A program made the position numbers and the translations under genes. Shown here piece by piece: positions 1 to 6,242 of a stretch of DNA of 13,008 nucleotides (position 1 is its first letter; the number at the start of each line of letters is the position of its first letter). Under the pieces are notes generated by a model that had not been told where the DNA came from, did no database searches, and was given only the letters and a program-made list of their open reading frames with translations. Source of the stretch: Bacteroidetes bacterium UBA2234 (GTDB lineage: Bacteria; Bacteroidota; Bacteroidia; NS11-12g; UBA955); contig DDYM01000026.1 in assembly GCA_002347985.1 (NCBI GenBank), positions 16,100 to 29,107 on the forward strand, given 5' to 3'.

Positions 1-75
1 AGTTTCAGCTGAATTAGAGCAAGCAGCGAACGCGAACATAGCGCAAGCAGCAACGGCGAAAGTTAATTTTTTCAT
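1..75 (-). CDS. Lipoprotein N-terminus (partial gene)
   Basis: The complement of the left edge encodes the first 25 residues of an exported lipoprotein; the rest lies outside the window. The ATG is at 75-73. The peptide has a positively charged start (MKKL), a hydrophobic stretch rich in Ala, Val and Phe, and a lipobox FAAC with the lipidated Cys at residue 19, followed by Ser-Asn-Ser. Small residues before Cys and a Ser/Asn-rich tether after it are typical of Bacteroidota lipoproteins cut by signal peptidase II. Codon use is Ala/GCT-rich. A strong promoter lies just upstream (103-133). The mature function cannot be told from 25 residues. The reading as a real gene rests on the combination of lipobox, start codon and promoter. 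Confidence 0.8.
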   Translation of the reverse strand, partial: MKKLTFAVAACAMFAFAACSNSAET

Positions 76-102
76 TTTGTTTGTTTCCTATTAAGTGTGA
101 TG

Positions 103-133
103 CAAAAATATAGGTGAAATCACAAAAACCAAA
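103..133 (-). promoter_or_regulatory. Bacteroidota housekeeping promoter of the lipoprotein gene
   Basis: On the minus strand a TTTG (133-130) is followed after exactly 19 bases by TATTTTTG (110-103). This matches the Bacteroidota sigma-A consensus TTTG / TAnnTTTG without mismatch. T-rich DNA precedes it. The start of transcription would fall near base 97, giving a leader of about 20 bases before the ATG at 75. Confidence 0.75.
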
Positions 134-272
134 AAAAAATGCAAAAAAAACTGATTTTTTACCCGAAAAACATCAAGTTGTTGATTTTCAATTACTTGAA
201 TAATTAAAAATCTAACATTTCGACAAAAATGTGAGAAAAAAAATGTAAAAACGAGTGAAAAAATAGCAAATC

Positions 273-313
273 TGTCGGCTGAATGTCATCACAAATCCCC
301 AAAAAAGCCGACA
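273..313. repeat. 8-bp inverted repeat (dyad)
   Basis: TGTCGGCT (273-280) and AGCCGACA (306-313) are perfect reverse complements separated by 25 bases. They are GC-rich arms in a very AT-rich surrounding. The long loop and lack of a proper T-run argue against a simple intrinsic terminator. It may be an operator or part of a structured RNA; function is unknown. Confidence 0.5.
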
Positions 314-365
314 AAATCTGAACGATGAAATTTAAATTTCTCAGGGCCCGTGTAAAAATCAAAAA

Positions 366-472
366 CCTAACATTGACCTAACCTCCAATAACGAACTAAA
401 AAACAAACAGTTACAAAGGCCAATAAAAACAGTACATTTTCCCCAAATCCAACAAAAAACTGAAATGTTAGG
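366..472. repeat. CCTAAC repeats upstream of cruF
   Basis: CCTAAC occurs at 366-371 and again at 377-382, 11 bases apart, about one helical turn. The reverse complement GTTAGG is at 467-472. The matches extend: TGACCTAAC (374-382) is the reverse complement of GTTAGGTCA (467-475), and CCTAACAT (366-373) of ATGTTAGG (465-472). A related CTAACATTT is at 212-220. Spacing and placement between the lipoprotein and cruF suggest binding sites for a regulator, but this is inference from short motifs in AT-rich DNA. Confidence 0.35.
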
Positions 473-568
473 TCATTATTAGATGCAGATTCGCACTGTC
501 GAATTCCCACCAACAAATCACTTGATTACACTTGCAGTTGCGGACATCCACCGCTAAATTGCAAAGCC

Positions 569-1207
569 ATGAACAACGTTGAAAATCGATTCATCACCTT
601 GGTCGCCATTATCTACAGCATTGGGATTTTGGGCTTCATGATTCCATCCCTAACCCCTGCATTTATTTGGCTCACCCCATACAATATCATTGCCGCTTTC
701 GTTTTCTCTTGGATTTTCCACAAGAAATGGGAAGCAAAGCACGTTGCTATTATCATAACCATTGGAATTTTAGGATTCCTACTCGAATATGCAGGAGTTA
801 AGACTGGAAGTATTTTTGGCAGCTATCACTATGGCCATACATTGGGCAAAGGCTGGCAAGGCGTCCCCTACCTCATTGGACTGAACTGGGCCGCGTTGAT
901 CTTCTTCACATCTAGTTTACTTGCCGGACGCGTCAACAACCCATACGGAGCATCTTTTTTGGGCGCAGCGATGATGACCTTATACGATTACTTTTTGGAA
1001 CCCGTAGCCATGCGATACGATTTTTGGCATTGGAGTCATAACAAGGTACCTACACAAAATTACATCGCTTGGTTTATCGCATCCTTGCTAATGCACCTAT
1101 TGCTTCATCTCAGCACAAAACCCCAACGCAACAAAATGGCAGGGGCCATGTACTTTATCCAATTGGGATTTTTCTTAATCCTGTTCGTTTGGATTCGATT
1201 GTTTTAA
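569..1207 (+). CDS. cruF: Carotenoid 1',2'-hydratase family membrane protein (CruF/DUF422)
   Basis: A 212-residue integral membrane protein with about seven hydrophobic segments (roughly residues 8-24, 36-50, 58-74, 101-119, 127-143, 165-181, 194-211). Family signatures seen are Glu73 before VKTG (77-80), FGSYHYG (83-89), GVPYLIG (98-104), Asp140, EPVA (144-147) and Trp153/Trp155. These match the CruF / DUF422 carotenoid biosynthesis family, whose studied members add water across the 1',2' double bond at the acyclic psi end of carotenoids. Length is normal for the short bacterial form. It acts in the cytoplasmic membrane. The ATG at 569 gives a sensible short polar N-terminus. It stands alone on this strand, about 4.2 kb from the crtZ-crtI-crtB operon, and ends 17 bases from the converging acyl-CoA synthetase gene. 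Family assignment is firm; the exact reaction in this organism is inferred. Confidence 0.82.
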   Translation: MNNVENRFITLVAIIYSIGILGFMIPSLTPAFIWLTPYNIIAAFVFSWIFHKKWEAKHVAIIITIGILGFLLEYAGVKTGSIFGSYHYGHTLGKGWQGVPYLIGLNWAALIFFTSSLLAGRVNNPYGASFLGAAMMTLYDYFLEPVAMRYDFWHWSHNKVPTQNYIAWFIASLLMHLLLHLSTKPQRNKMAGAMYFIQLGFFLILFVWIRLF

Positions 1208-1224
1208 CCAACAGTCAACTCAGA

Positions 1225-3114
1225 TCAAGCGTACATCGCTTCAATCTCATCGGCATACTTTTCCATCACCACCTTGCGCTTGATCTTCAACGTAATGGTC
1301 ATATCGCCAGCTTCCACGCTAAAGGGTTCCCGCTTCACGATAAAATCCTTGATGCGCTCAAACTTGGCCAAATTCTCACTCAAACGTTTCACATCCTCCT
1401 GCATCCACTTCTTGATTTCTTCGTCTTGGATGAACGGATCCGACACTTCAAAGTAATCTTTCCGCCCGCCAAAAGCAGATTTTAGTTCATCCATACTAGG
1501 ATGTATGATTGCGGTAAGGTATTCTCTCTTATCCCCAATGATAAATACTTGCTCCAATTTGGGGCTTCTCAATAGCACATTCTCAATTTGGGTTGGATAT
1601 ATGTTCTTACCCAGCGAAGTCTTCAGCATGTTTTTCAAACGATCGGTAATTTTCAAATACCCACGATCAAACTTCCCTATATCTCCAGTATGAAACCACC
1701 CCTGTTCATCAAAAACCTCCGCTGTTGCCTCCGGACGATTCCAATATCCCTGCATCACATTGGGTCCCTTCACTAAAATCTCACCTTCTTCGCTTTCATA
1801 ACCCGCCTCAAAAGTGTCGTACGTCTGAACTGCAAGTATCTCTTTCGTTTCGATATCCTGAATGGCAACCATTTGCCTAGGCGCTACCCTACCCACCGTT
1901 CCATATACTTGTCGATGAAACTCGTTCACCGTTACCAAAGGACTCGTCTCGCTCAATCCGTAACCTTCCTGAACCCGCATCCCCAAATTGGCAAAAAACT
2001 CACCCACATGCACAGGCAAAGCACCCGCACCACTCACAAACATCTTCAACCTACCGCCCATTTTGGCTTTGATCTTACTGTAAACCAATTTCTCTGCGAT
2101 GGCGACTTGCATCGACAACAAAGGGCCAACCATTTTGCCTTGGTCGCGCTTTACACGGGCCTCACCCCCAACCTTCAGAGCCCACAAGAAAATCTTGGCA
2201 CTTGCACCCCCTTTTTCTGTAGCACTCTTATACACCTTGTCGTGAACTCGCTCCAACAATCTCGGCACCGCAGCCATCAACGTTGGTCTCATTTCCTGAA
2301 TGTTCTGAGCCACTTTGTCGATATTCTCCGCAAATGCAACCTGAGCACCGATATAAGTACTCAAATACATCGTAGCCAATCGCTCAAAAACGTGACTCAA
2401 AGGCAAGAAACTCAAGTATAAATCATCCGAAGTAATGGCAGGACAAAGATCTTTCGCGTCGTAACAGTTACTCATGAAATTGTAATGAGTTAACATCACC
2501 CCCTTTGGCATACCGGTGGTTCCGCTGGTATAAATAAAAGTTGATAAATCTGTTTTCACAACCGAGGCAAATCTCTCAGCCACTGACGATTCGTGCTTGT
2601 CTTTTAATGCTTCACCCTCCACCAATACAGAAGTATAGTCGGAAAATTTATCGCCTTCACCCAAATCCTTTTGCATCGTAACGACTTTCATCACTGATGC
2701 GCATTCGTTTTCAACTTTTTTATATTTCTTAAACAAGAACGCACTACCAACAAACAACACTTTACTTCCACTGTCGTTTAATATATAGGCCGTCTCCTCA
2801 CCTGTTAACGTGGGATAAACCGAAACGTTAACCAGTCCCAATTTCTGTATTGTTTGGTCGATCACGTAATACTCAGGACAGTTATCCATCATCAAGGCAA
2901 CCCGATCGCCTTTCTGTAGGCCAAGCTCCATGAAATAAGCACCCATCTGAGCCACACCATCTAAAATGTCTTGATAGGTTAGCTGTTCCCACTTGCCCTT
3001 TTCTTTATAAAACATGACAGCCCGATTGGGGTTGTGGATTTTATGAGCGGCATTTAAATAAAAATCGTGAAGTGAATTAAAATTGGGTTCAGGTTTTTCA
3101 ATAATAGATGTCAT
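1225..3114 (-). CDS. Long-chain fatty acid-CoA ligase (AMP-forming)
   Basis: A 629-residue ANL-superfamily adenylating enzyme of the long-chain acyl-CoA synthetase (FAA1/FadD) type. It would activate fatty acids with ATP and CoA for beta-oxidation or lipid synthesis. Visible motifs in order: phosphate-binding YTSGTTGMPKG (195-205), LSFLPLSHVFER (234-245), adenine-binding GYGLSET (384-390), GWFHTGD (472-478), hinge Asp491-Arg492-Leu-Lys, and near the C-terminus TLKIKRK (608-614) carrying the expected catalytic Lys (Lys610). Length around 600 residues and the TLKIKRK ending fit the long-chain branch rather than acetyl-CoA synthetases. There is no signal peptide; such enzymes are cytoplasmic or membrane-associated. 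It has its own promoter just upstream and converges on cruF. Chain-length preference cannot be read from sequence; a link to carotenoid esterification is not supported by anything more than proximity. Confidence 0.92.
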   Translation of the reverse strand: MTSIIEKPEPNFNSLHDFYLNAAHKIHNPNRAVMFYKEKGKWEQLTYQDILDGVAQMGAYFMELGLQKGDRVALMMDNCPEYYVIDQTIQKLGLVNVSVYPTLTGEETAYILNDSGSKVLFVGSAFLFKKYKKVENECASVMKVVTMQKDLGEGDKFSDYTSVLVEGEALKDKHESSVAERFASVVKTDLSTFIYTSGTTGMPKGVMLTHYNFMSNCYDAKDLCPAITSDDLYLSFLPLSHVFERLATMYLSTYIGAQVAFAENIDKVAQNIQEMRPTLMAAVPRLLERVHDKVYKSATEKGGASAKIFLWALKVGGEARVKRDQGKMVGPLLSMQVAIAEKLVYSKIKAKMGGRLKMFVSGAGALPVHVGEFFANLGMRVQEGYGLSETSPLVTVNEFHRQVYGTVGRVAPRQMVAIQDIETKEILAVQTYDTFEAGYESEEGEILVKGPNVMQGYWNRPEATAEVFDEQGWFHTGDIGKFDRGYLKITDRLKNMLKTSLGKNIYPTQIENVLLRSPKLEQVFIIGDKREYLTAIIHPSMDELKSAFGGRKDYFEVSDPFIQDEEIKKWMQEDVKRLSENLAKFERIKDFIVKREPFSVEAGDMTITLKIKRKVVMEKYADEIEAMYA

Positions 3115-3142
3115 ATTTCTGATGCTAAAAAGTCAATCAGAG

Positions 3143-3174
3143 CAAATATGTCCGAAAAAAAGCGGAAAGCCAAA
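3143..3174 (-). promoter_or_regulatory. Promoter of the acyl-CoA ligase gene
   Basis: On the minus strand TTTG (3174-3171), then 20 bases, then CATATTTG (3150-3143). This differs from TAnnTTTG only by C for T at the first position. Transcription would start near 3138, about 24 bases before the ATG at 3114. It makes the ligase gene independent of nfu upstream. Confidence 0.6.
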
Positions 3175-3187
3175 TGGAATCTATAAA

Positions 3188-3204
3188 TCACTCCAAATGA
3201 GTGA
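3188..3204 (-). terminator. Weak hairpin after nfu
   Basis: TCACTC (3188-3193) pairs with GAGTGA (3199-3204) over a 5-base loop. On the minus strand, downstream of the nfu stop, it is followed by TTTATAG. The stem is only 6 bp and the T-run is short, so it is at best a weak intrinsic terminator separating nfu from the ligase gene. Confidence 0.3.
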
Positions 3205-3243
3205 ATAAAACTCCACTAAACATAATAAACTACAGGAAATAAA

Positions 3244-3816
3244 TTAAACCGCTTCCGCTTCAACCGCAACCACTTCGGGCACCATTCGCTTAAGCAAATT
3301 TTCAATCCCCGCCTTGAGAGTCATTGTACTGCTTGGACAACCGCTGCAACTGCCTTTCATTTGAACAGTCACTACCCCATCCACGAAACTTTTGAAGTCG
3401 ATCGCTCCACCATCCATCTCCACCGCCGGACGAACATGATCCTCCAAAAGCTGTCTGATCTTACGCTCAATTTCCGTTTCTTGCTCCGGAGTTAATGAAA
3501 CTTTCGGCGCTACGATTTCTTTGCCTTGCTCAATCCAATCAGTGAAGAAGTTTCTCAAATCTGGAATCAAATCAAACCATTCGTAATCTTCATTCTTGGT
3601 GATACTTACGAAATTGTTCATAATAAACACGCCCTTCACAAATGGCATTTCAAAAAGCGCTTTAACCAATTCGCCACCATCTTGTGCCTTCTCTGCATTG
3701 CGAAAGTCCGCACTGTCATTTGGCAACAACATTTTATTGGCAACAAACTTCATACTTTCAGGGTTTGGTGTTGCCTCAGCGTAAATGGTCACGATATCGT
3801 TCAAGCTTTTTTCCAT
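3244..3816 (-). CDS. nfu: Nfu-type iron-sulfur cluster scaffold protein
   Basis: A 190-residue two-domain protein. Residues about 10-98 match the Nfu N-terminal domain, with the signature EATPNPESMKF (14-24) and a following FNNFV-like MNNFVSI (66-72). Residues about 112-182 match the NifU C-terminal domain, with VRPAVEMDGG (128-137) and the cluster-binding motif CSGC (Cys157, Cys160). Family knowledge: such proteins hold and pass on [4Fe-4S] clusters to apo-enzymes in the cytoplasm. The N-domain is the Nfu_N kind found in mitochondria and many bacteria, not the degenerate A-type domain of E. coli NfuA. The start puts the conserved TPNP motif where it is usual. A -7 box lies only 8 bases before the ATG, suggesting a very short leader. 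It is divergent from radA and followed by the separately promoted ligase gene. Confidence 0.92.
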   Translation of the reverse strand: MEKSLNDIVTIYAEATPNPESMKFVANKMLLPNDSADFRNAEKAQDGGELVKALFEMPFVKGVFIMNNFVSITKNEDYEWFDLIPDLRNFFTDWIEQGKEIVAPKVSLTPEQETEIERKIRQLLEDHVRPAVEMDGGAIDFKSFVDGVVTVQMKGSCSGCPSSTMTLKAGIENLLKRMVPEVVAVEAEAV

Positions 3817-3823
3817 AGCACTA

Positions 3824-3831
3824 CAAAATTA
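3824..3831 (-). promoter_or_regulatory. -7 box in front of nfu
   Basis: TAATTTTG on the minus strand (3831-3824) is a perfect TAnnTTTG. No TTTG is found 19-21 bases upstream (TGGT is the nearest resemblance). With the ATG at 3816, the transcript would have a leader of only a few bases. Confidence 0.45.
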
Positions 3832-3967
3832 ACGAAACTTTTAGCGATTTACCATGCTTATTTAGATTGTTTCTAAAACATTTATTGTCCCAAACACCAA
3901 AATACAGAACCCATTCTCGCCGCGAAGCCGCATCACCCCATATGTTGATAGTTTATTCCGTTTTCTG

Positions 3968-3998
3968 TTTGATGCTTCCGCGCTCTTAACCATCTTTG
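3968..3998 (+). promoter_or_regulatory. Promoter of radA
   Basis: TTTG (3968-3971), 19 bases, then CATCTTTG (3991-3998), one mismatch from TAnnTTTG. Transcription would start near 4003, leaving a leader of about 48 bases before the radA ATG. Confidence 0.6.
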
Positions 3999-4050
3999 TA
4001 ATCACACTTATTTTTAACAATCAAACTTCAATCACAAGCCATTTCCTACC

Positions 4051-5406
4051 ATGACAAAAGCCAAAACCACATTCTTCTGTAAATCCTGCGGATTCGAAAG
4101 CCCAAAATGGATCGGGAAATGTCCTGGCTGTAGCGAATGGAACACCTTTATCGAGGAAATAAAACCCACGAAGCAGACAACCGCTTGGAAAAAAAGCGGC
4201 AGAAAAATCGCCGAACCCAAACCATTAAACCAGATCGAGGCCAATCAAAGTGAACGCCTTATCCTTCCAGACGATGAACTCAACTTGGTCTTGGGCGGCG
4301 GACTGGTAGCGGGCGCCGTTGTTTTGCTTGGGGGTGAACCCGGCATCGGAAAAAGTACTTTGTTGCTTCAAATTGCACTGCAAACGAGCGCAAAAACGCT
4401 GTATGTATCGGGGGAAGAAAGTGAAACCCAAATCAAATTGAGGGCGGAACGACTTGGATTTGGCGGCAGCACTTGTGAAATTTTGACAGAAACGCTGCTT
4501 GAAAACATAAAAGACGTCGTTTCCCGAGATCAACCAGAATTGCTCATTATAGACTCAATTCAAACCTTGTATAGCGATCAACTCGATGCAACGCCTGGCA
4601 GTGTATCCCAAATCAGAGAATGCGCTGGCCAATTGTTGCAATTTGCAAAAGAAAATGATGTTCCTGTTTTCTTGGTTGGTCATATCACCAAAGATGGAAA
4701 CCTCGCGGGCCCAAAGATTTTAGAACACATGGTTGATACCGTTCTACAGTTCGAAGGCGATCGTCATCACGCCTACCGGATTATCAGGACATTAAAAAAC
4801 CGATTTGGAAGCACGCAAGAGCTCGGCATCTATGAAATGCATGGCGCCGGACTAAAAGGCGTTAAAAACCCTTCGGAAATTTGGCTTGCCCAAAGAGAAG
4901 AAGTCCTTTCTGGCATTGGCATCGCCGCCGTTCTTGAAGGTGTGAGACCTTTACTTTTGGAAACGCAAGCATTGGTAAGCACTGCTGTATATGGAACGCC
5001 CCAGAGATCCGCCACCGGCTACGATCTCCGTCGTCTGAACATGCTATTGGCAGTATTAGAAAAACGATGCGGATTTAAATTGGGTCAACAAGACGTATTT
5101 GTCAATCTCGCCGGCGGTCTGCGTCTAGAAGACCCCGCATTGGACTTGGGCTTAATGGCTGCCATCATGAGCAGTTTTTACTCCGAACCCCTACCACCCA
5201 AATGTGTATTTTCGGCCGAAGTAGGACTTAGCGGAGAGGTCCGCGCAGTTCAACGTGTAGAGCAGAGAATTGCCGAAGCAGAGAAATTGGGGTTTACGGA
5301 TATCGTAATTTCAAAATACAACAAGTTCAACCAAGAACATACTGGCAAAATCAACGTGCATTCCTTTGGGCGAATCGATGAAGTATTTGGTTGGCTTTTC
5401 GGTTAA
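4051..5406 (+). CDS. radA: DNA repair protein RadA
   Basis: A 451-residue protein of normal RadA (Sms) length. An N-terminal four-cysteine zinc finger (Cys10-x2-Cys13, Cys24-x2-Cys27) is followed by a RecA-like ATPase core with Walker A GGEPGIGKST (94-103), Walker B LLIIDSIQT (164-172) and the RadA-specific KNRFG motif (249-253). The C-terminal part, about 285-451, is the Lon-protease-like domain, which in RadA is not proteolytic. Family role: a hexameric ATPase that drives branch migration and strand extension of recombination intermediates with RecA. The ATG at 4051 gives a start immediately ahead of the zinc finger, as is usual. It has its own promoter upstream. Its TAA stop overlaps the crtB stop from the opposite strand by four bases, so the two transcripts necessarily meet. 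Confidence 0.97.
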   Translation: MTKAKTTFFCKSCGFESPKWIGKCPGCSEWNTFIEEIKPTKQTTAWKKSGRKIAEPKPLNQIEANQSERLILPDDELNLVLGGGLVAGAVVLLGGEPGIGKSTLLLQIALQTSAKTLYVSGEESETQIKLRAERLGFGGSTCEILTETLLENIKDVVSRDQPELLIIDSIQTLYSDQLDATPGSVSQIRECAGQLLQFAKENDVPVFLVGHITKDGNLAGPKILEHMVDTVLQFEGDRHHAYRIIRTLKNRFGSTQELGIYEMHGAGLKGVKNPSEIWLAQREEVLSGIGIAAVLEGVRPLLLETQALVSTAVYGTPQRSATGYDLRRLNMLLAVLEKRCGFKLGQQDVFVNLAGGLRLEDPALDLGLMAAIMSSFYSEPLPPKCVFSAEVGLSGEVRAVQRVEQRIAEAEKLGFTDIVISKYNKFNQEHTGKINVHSFGRIDEVFGWLFG

Positions 5407-6242
5407 GCTCCCATCCACTTTTCTTTCACGAAACTCTGAGCCAACAAGGCGATCTTTTGCGAATTTGGGATTCGAACGCGACTCTCTAGGATATCAACGG
5501 CAGTAGTACGCTCAATTTTCTCGAGCAACTTCAAGTAGTAAATATAGGCGGTGTAAACTCCCAATCTACAACCTACAGGCAACTGTACAATCCCTTTGTA
5601 GGCATGGGCGAAATCCTTTTTTACATCTTGAATGATATCGTACTTATCTGCATCTGTAAAGTGATTAAAATCTACCCCGGGAAAATAAACTCTTCCTCTT
5701 TCATCCACATCAGAGCGGATGTCACGCAAGAAATTCACCTTCTGAAAAGCTGCGCCCAAACTTCTTGCGAAGGGGACCAAGTGATTGTATTGTTCCTCGT
5801 TGCCATTGCAGAAGACCTTTAGGCACATCAAACCTACGACTTCGGCACTACCGTAAATATATTCGGAATAACTCGCCAAACTGTGTGTGCTTGTGTCTAA
5901 ATCCTCTTCCATAGACTGAAAAAACGGCTCGATCAACTCCTTACCAATACCAAATTGATTGGCAGCCAATTGGAAGGCATGCAACACTGGATTGGTACTG
6001 ATTCCTTCTTCCATTGCCAGATAAGTCTGGGCTTTGAAATCACTGAGCATTTTCTCCTTGTTGTATCCATGAAAGGTATCCACAATCTCATCAGCCACTC
6101 TCACCAAACCGTAGATGGAGAAGACTGCCCAGCGGGATTCTTTCGATAACAATCGAATACCCAAAGAAAAACTTGTGCTATAGTTTAGCGCCAACTTGCG
6201 ACTCATCGCAATGGAGGTTTCGTCGAATAGCTTAATGCTCAT
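5403..6242 (-). CDS. crtB: Phytoene synthase (squalene/phytoene synthase family)
   Basis: From the ATG at 6242 the protein has 279 residues, the usual size of CrtB. It joins two geranylgeranyl diphosphates head-to-head to give phytoene, the first step specific to C40 carotenoids. The two Asp-rich metal-binding motifs are DEIVD (51-55) and DIRSD (174-178). Other family blocks are YSTSFSLGIRLL (21-32), YGSAEVVGLMCL (130-141) and LGAAFQKVNFLRD (162-174). The open frame extends two codons further to a TTG at 6248, but ATG fits homologues starting close to the LFDE segment. The start lies inside the 3' end of crtI (11-base overlap), pointing to translational coupling in the crtZ-crtI-crtB operon. 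The stop overlaps that of radA. Motifs are complete, with no sign of damage. Confidence 0.95.
   Translation of the reverse strand: MSIKLFDETSIAMSRKLALNYSTSFSLGIRLLSKESRWAVFSIYGLVRVADEIVDTFHGYNKEKMLSDFKAQTYLAMEEGISTNPVLHAFQLAANQFGIGKELIEPFFQSMEEDLDTSTHSLASYSEYIYGSAEVVGLMCLKVFCNGNEEQYNHLVPFARSLGAAFQKVNFLRDIRSDVDERGRVYFPGVDFNHFTDADKYDIIQDVKKDFAHAYKGIVQLPVGCRLGVYTAYIYYLKLLEKIERTTAVDILESRVRIPNSQKIALLAQSFVKEKWMGA

Larger units (their letters stand above)
134..568. other. AT-rich noncoding region upstream of cruF
   Basis: A stretch of about 435 bases with no credible gene. It lies between the divergent lipoprotein and cruF genes and is rich in A-runs on the + strand. It holds an 8-bp inverted repeat (273-280 / 306-313) and several CCTAAC-type repeats (366-382 and 467-472), described separately. 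No TTTG occurs on the + strand between base 134 and the cruF ATG, so the ordinary Bacteroidota promoter for cruF is not visible. A weak TAAATTGC at 555-562 is too close to the ATG to be convincing. No tRNA or known riboswitch shape was recognised. Confidence 0.6.

Noticed and set aside
325..381. A mini-ORF of 18 residues (ATG at 325) upstream of cruF, considered as a leader peptide.
   Set aside because: Too short, no promoter ahead of it, and no attenuator-like hairpin linking it to cruF.
1873..2421. A 182-codon open frame antisense to the acyl-CoA ligase gene.
   Set aside because: The opposite strand carries conserved ANL motifs; the antisense product is His/Gln/Thr-rich without family features.
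569..3114. The idea that the acyl-CoA ligase beside cruF makes carotenoid esters.
   Set aside because: The ligase has standard fatty-acid activation motifs, its own promoter and opposite orientation; adjacency alone is not evidence.
3861..3877. AT-rich palindrome TTTAGA-TTGTT-TCTAAA between nfu and radA.
   Set aside because: A 6-bp mostly A/T stem is expected by chance in such DNA; no second copy or known operator match was seen.
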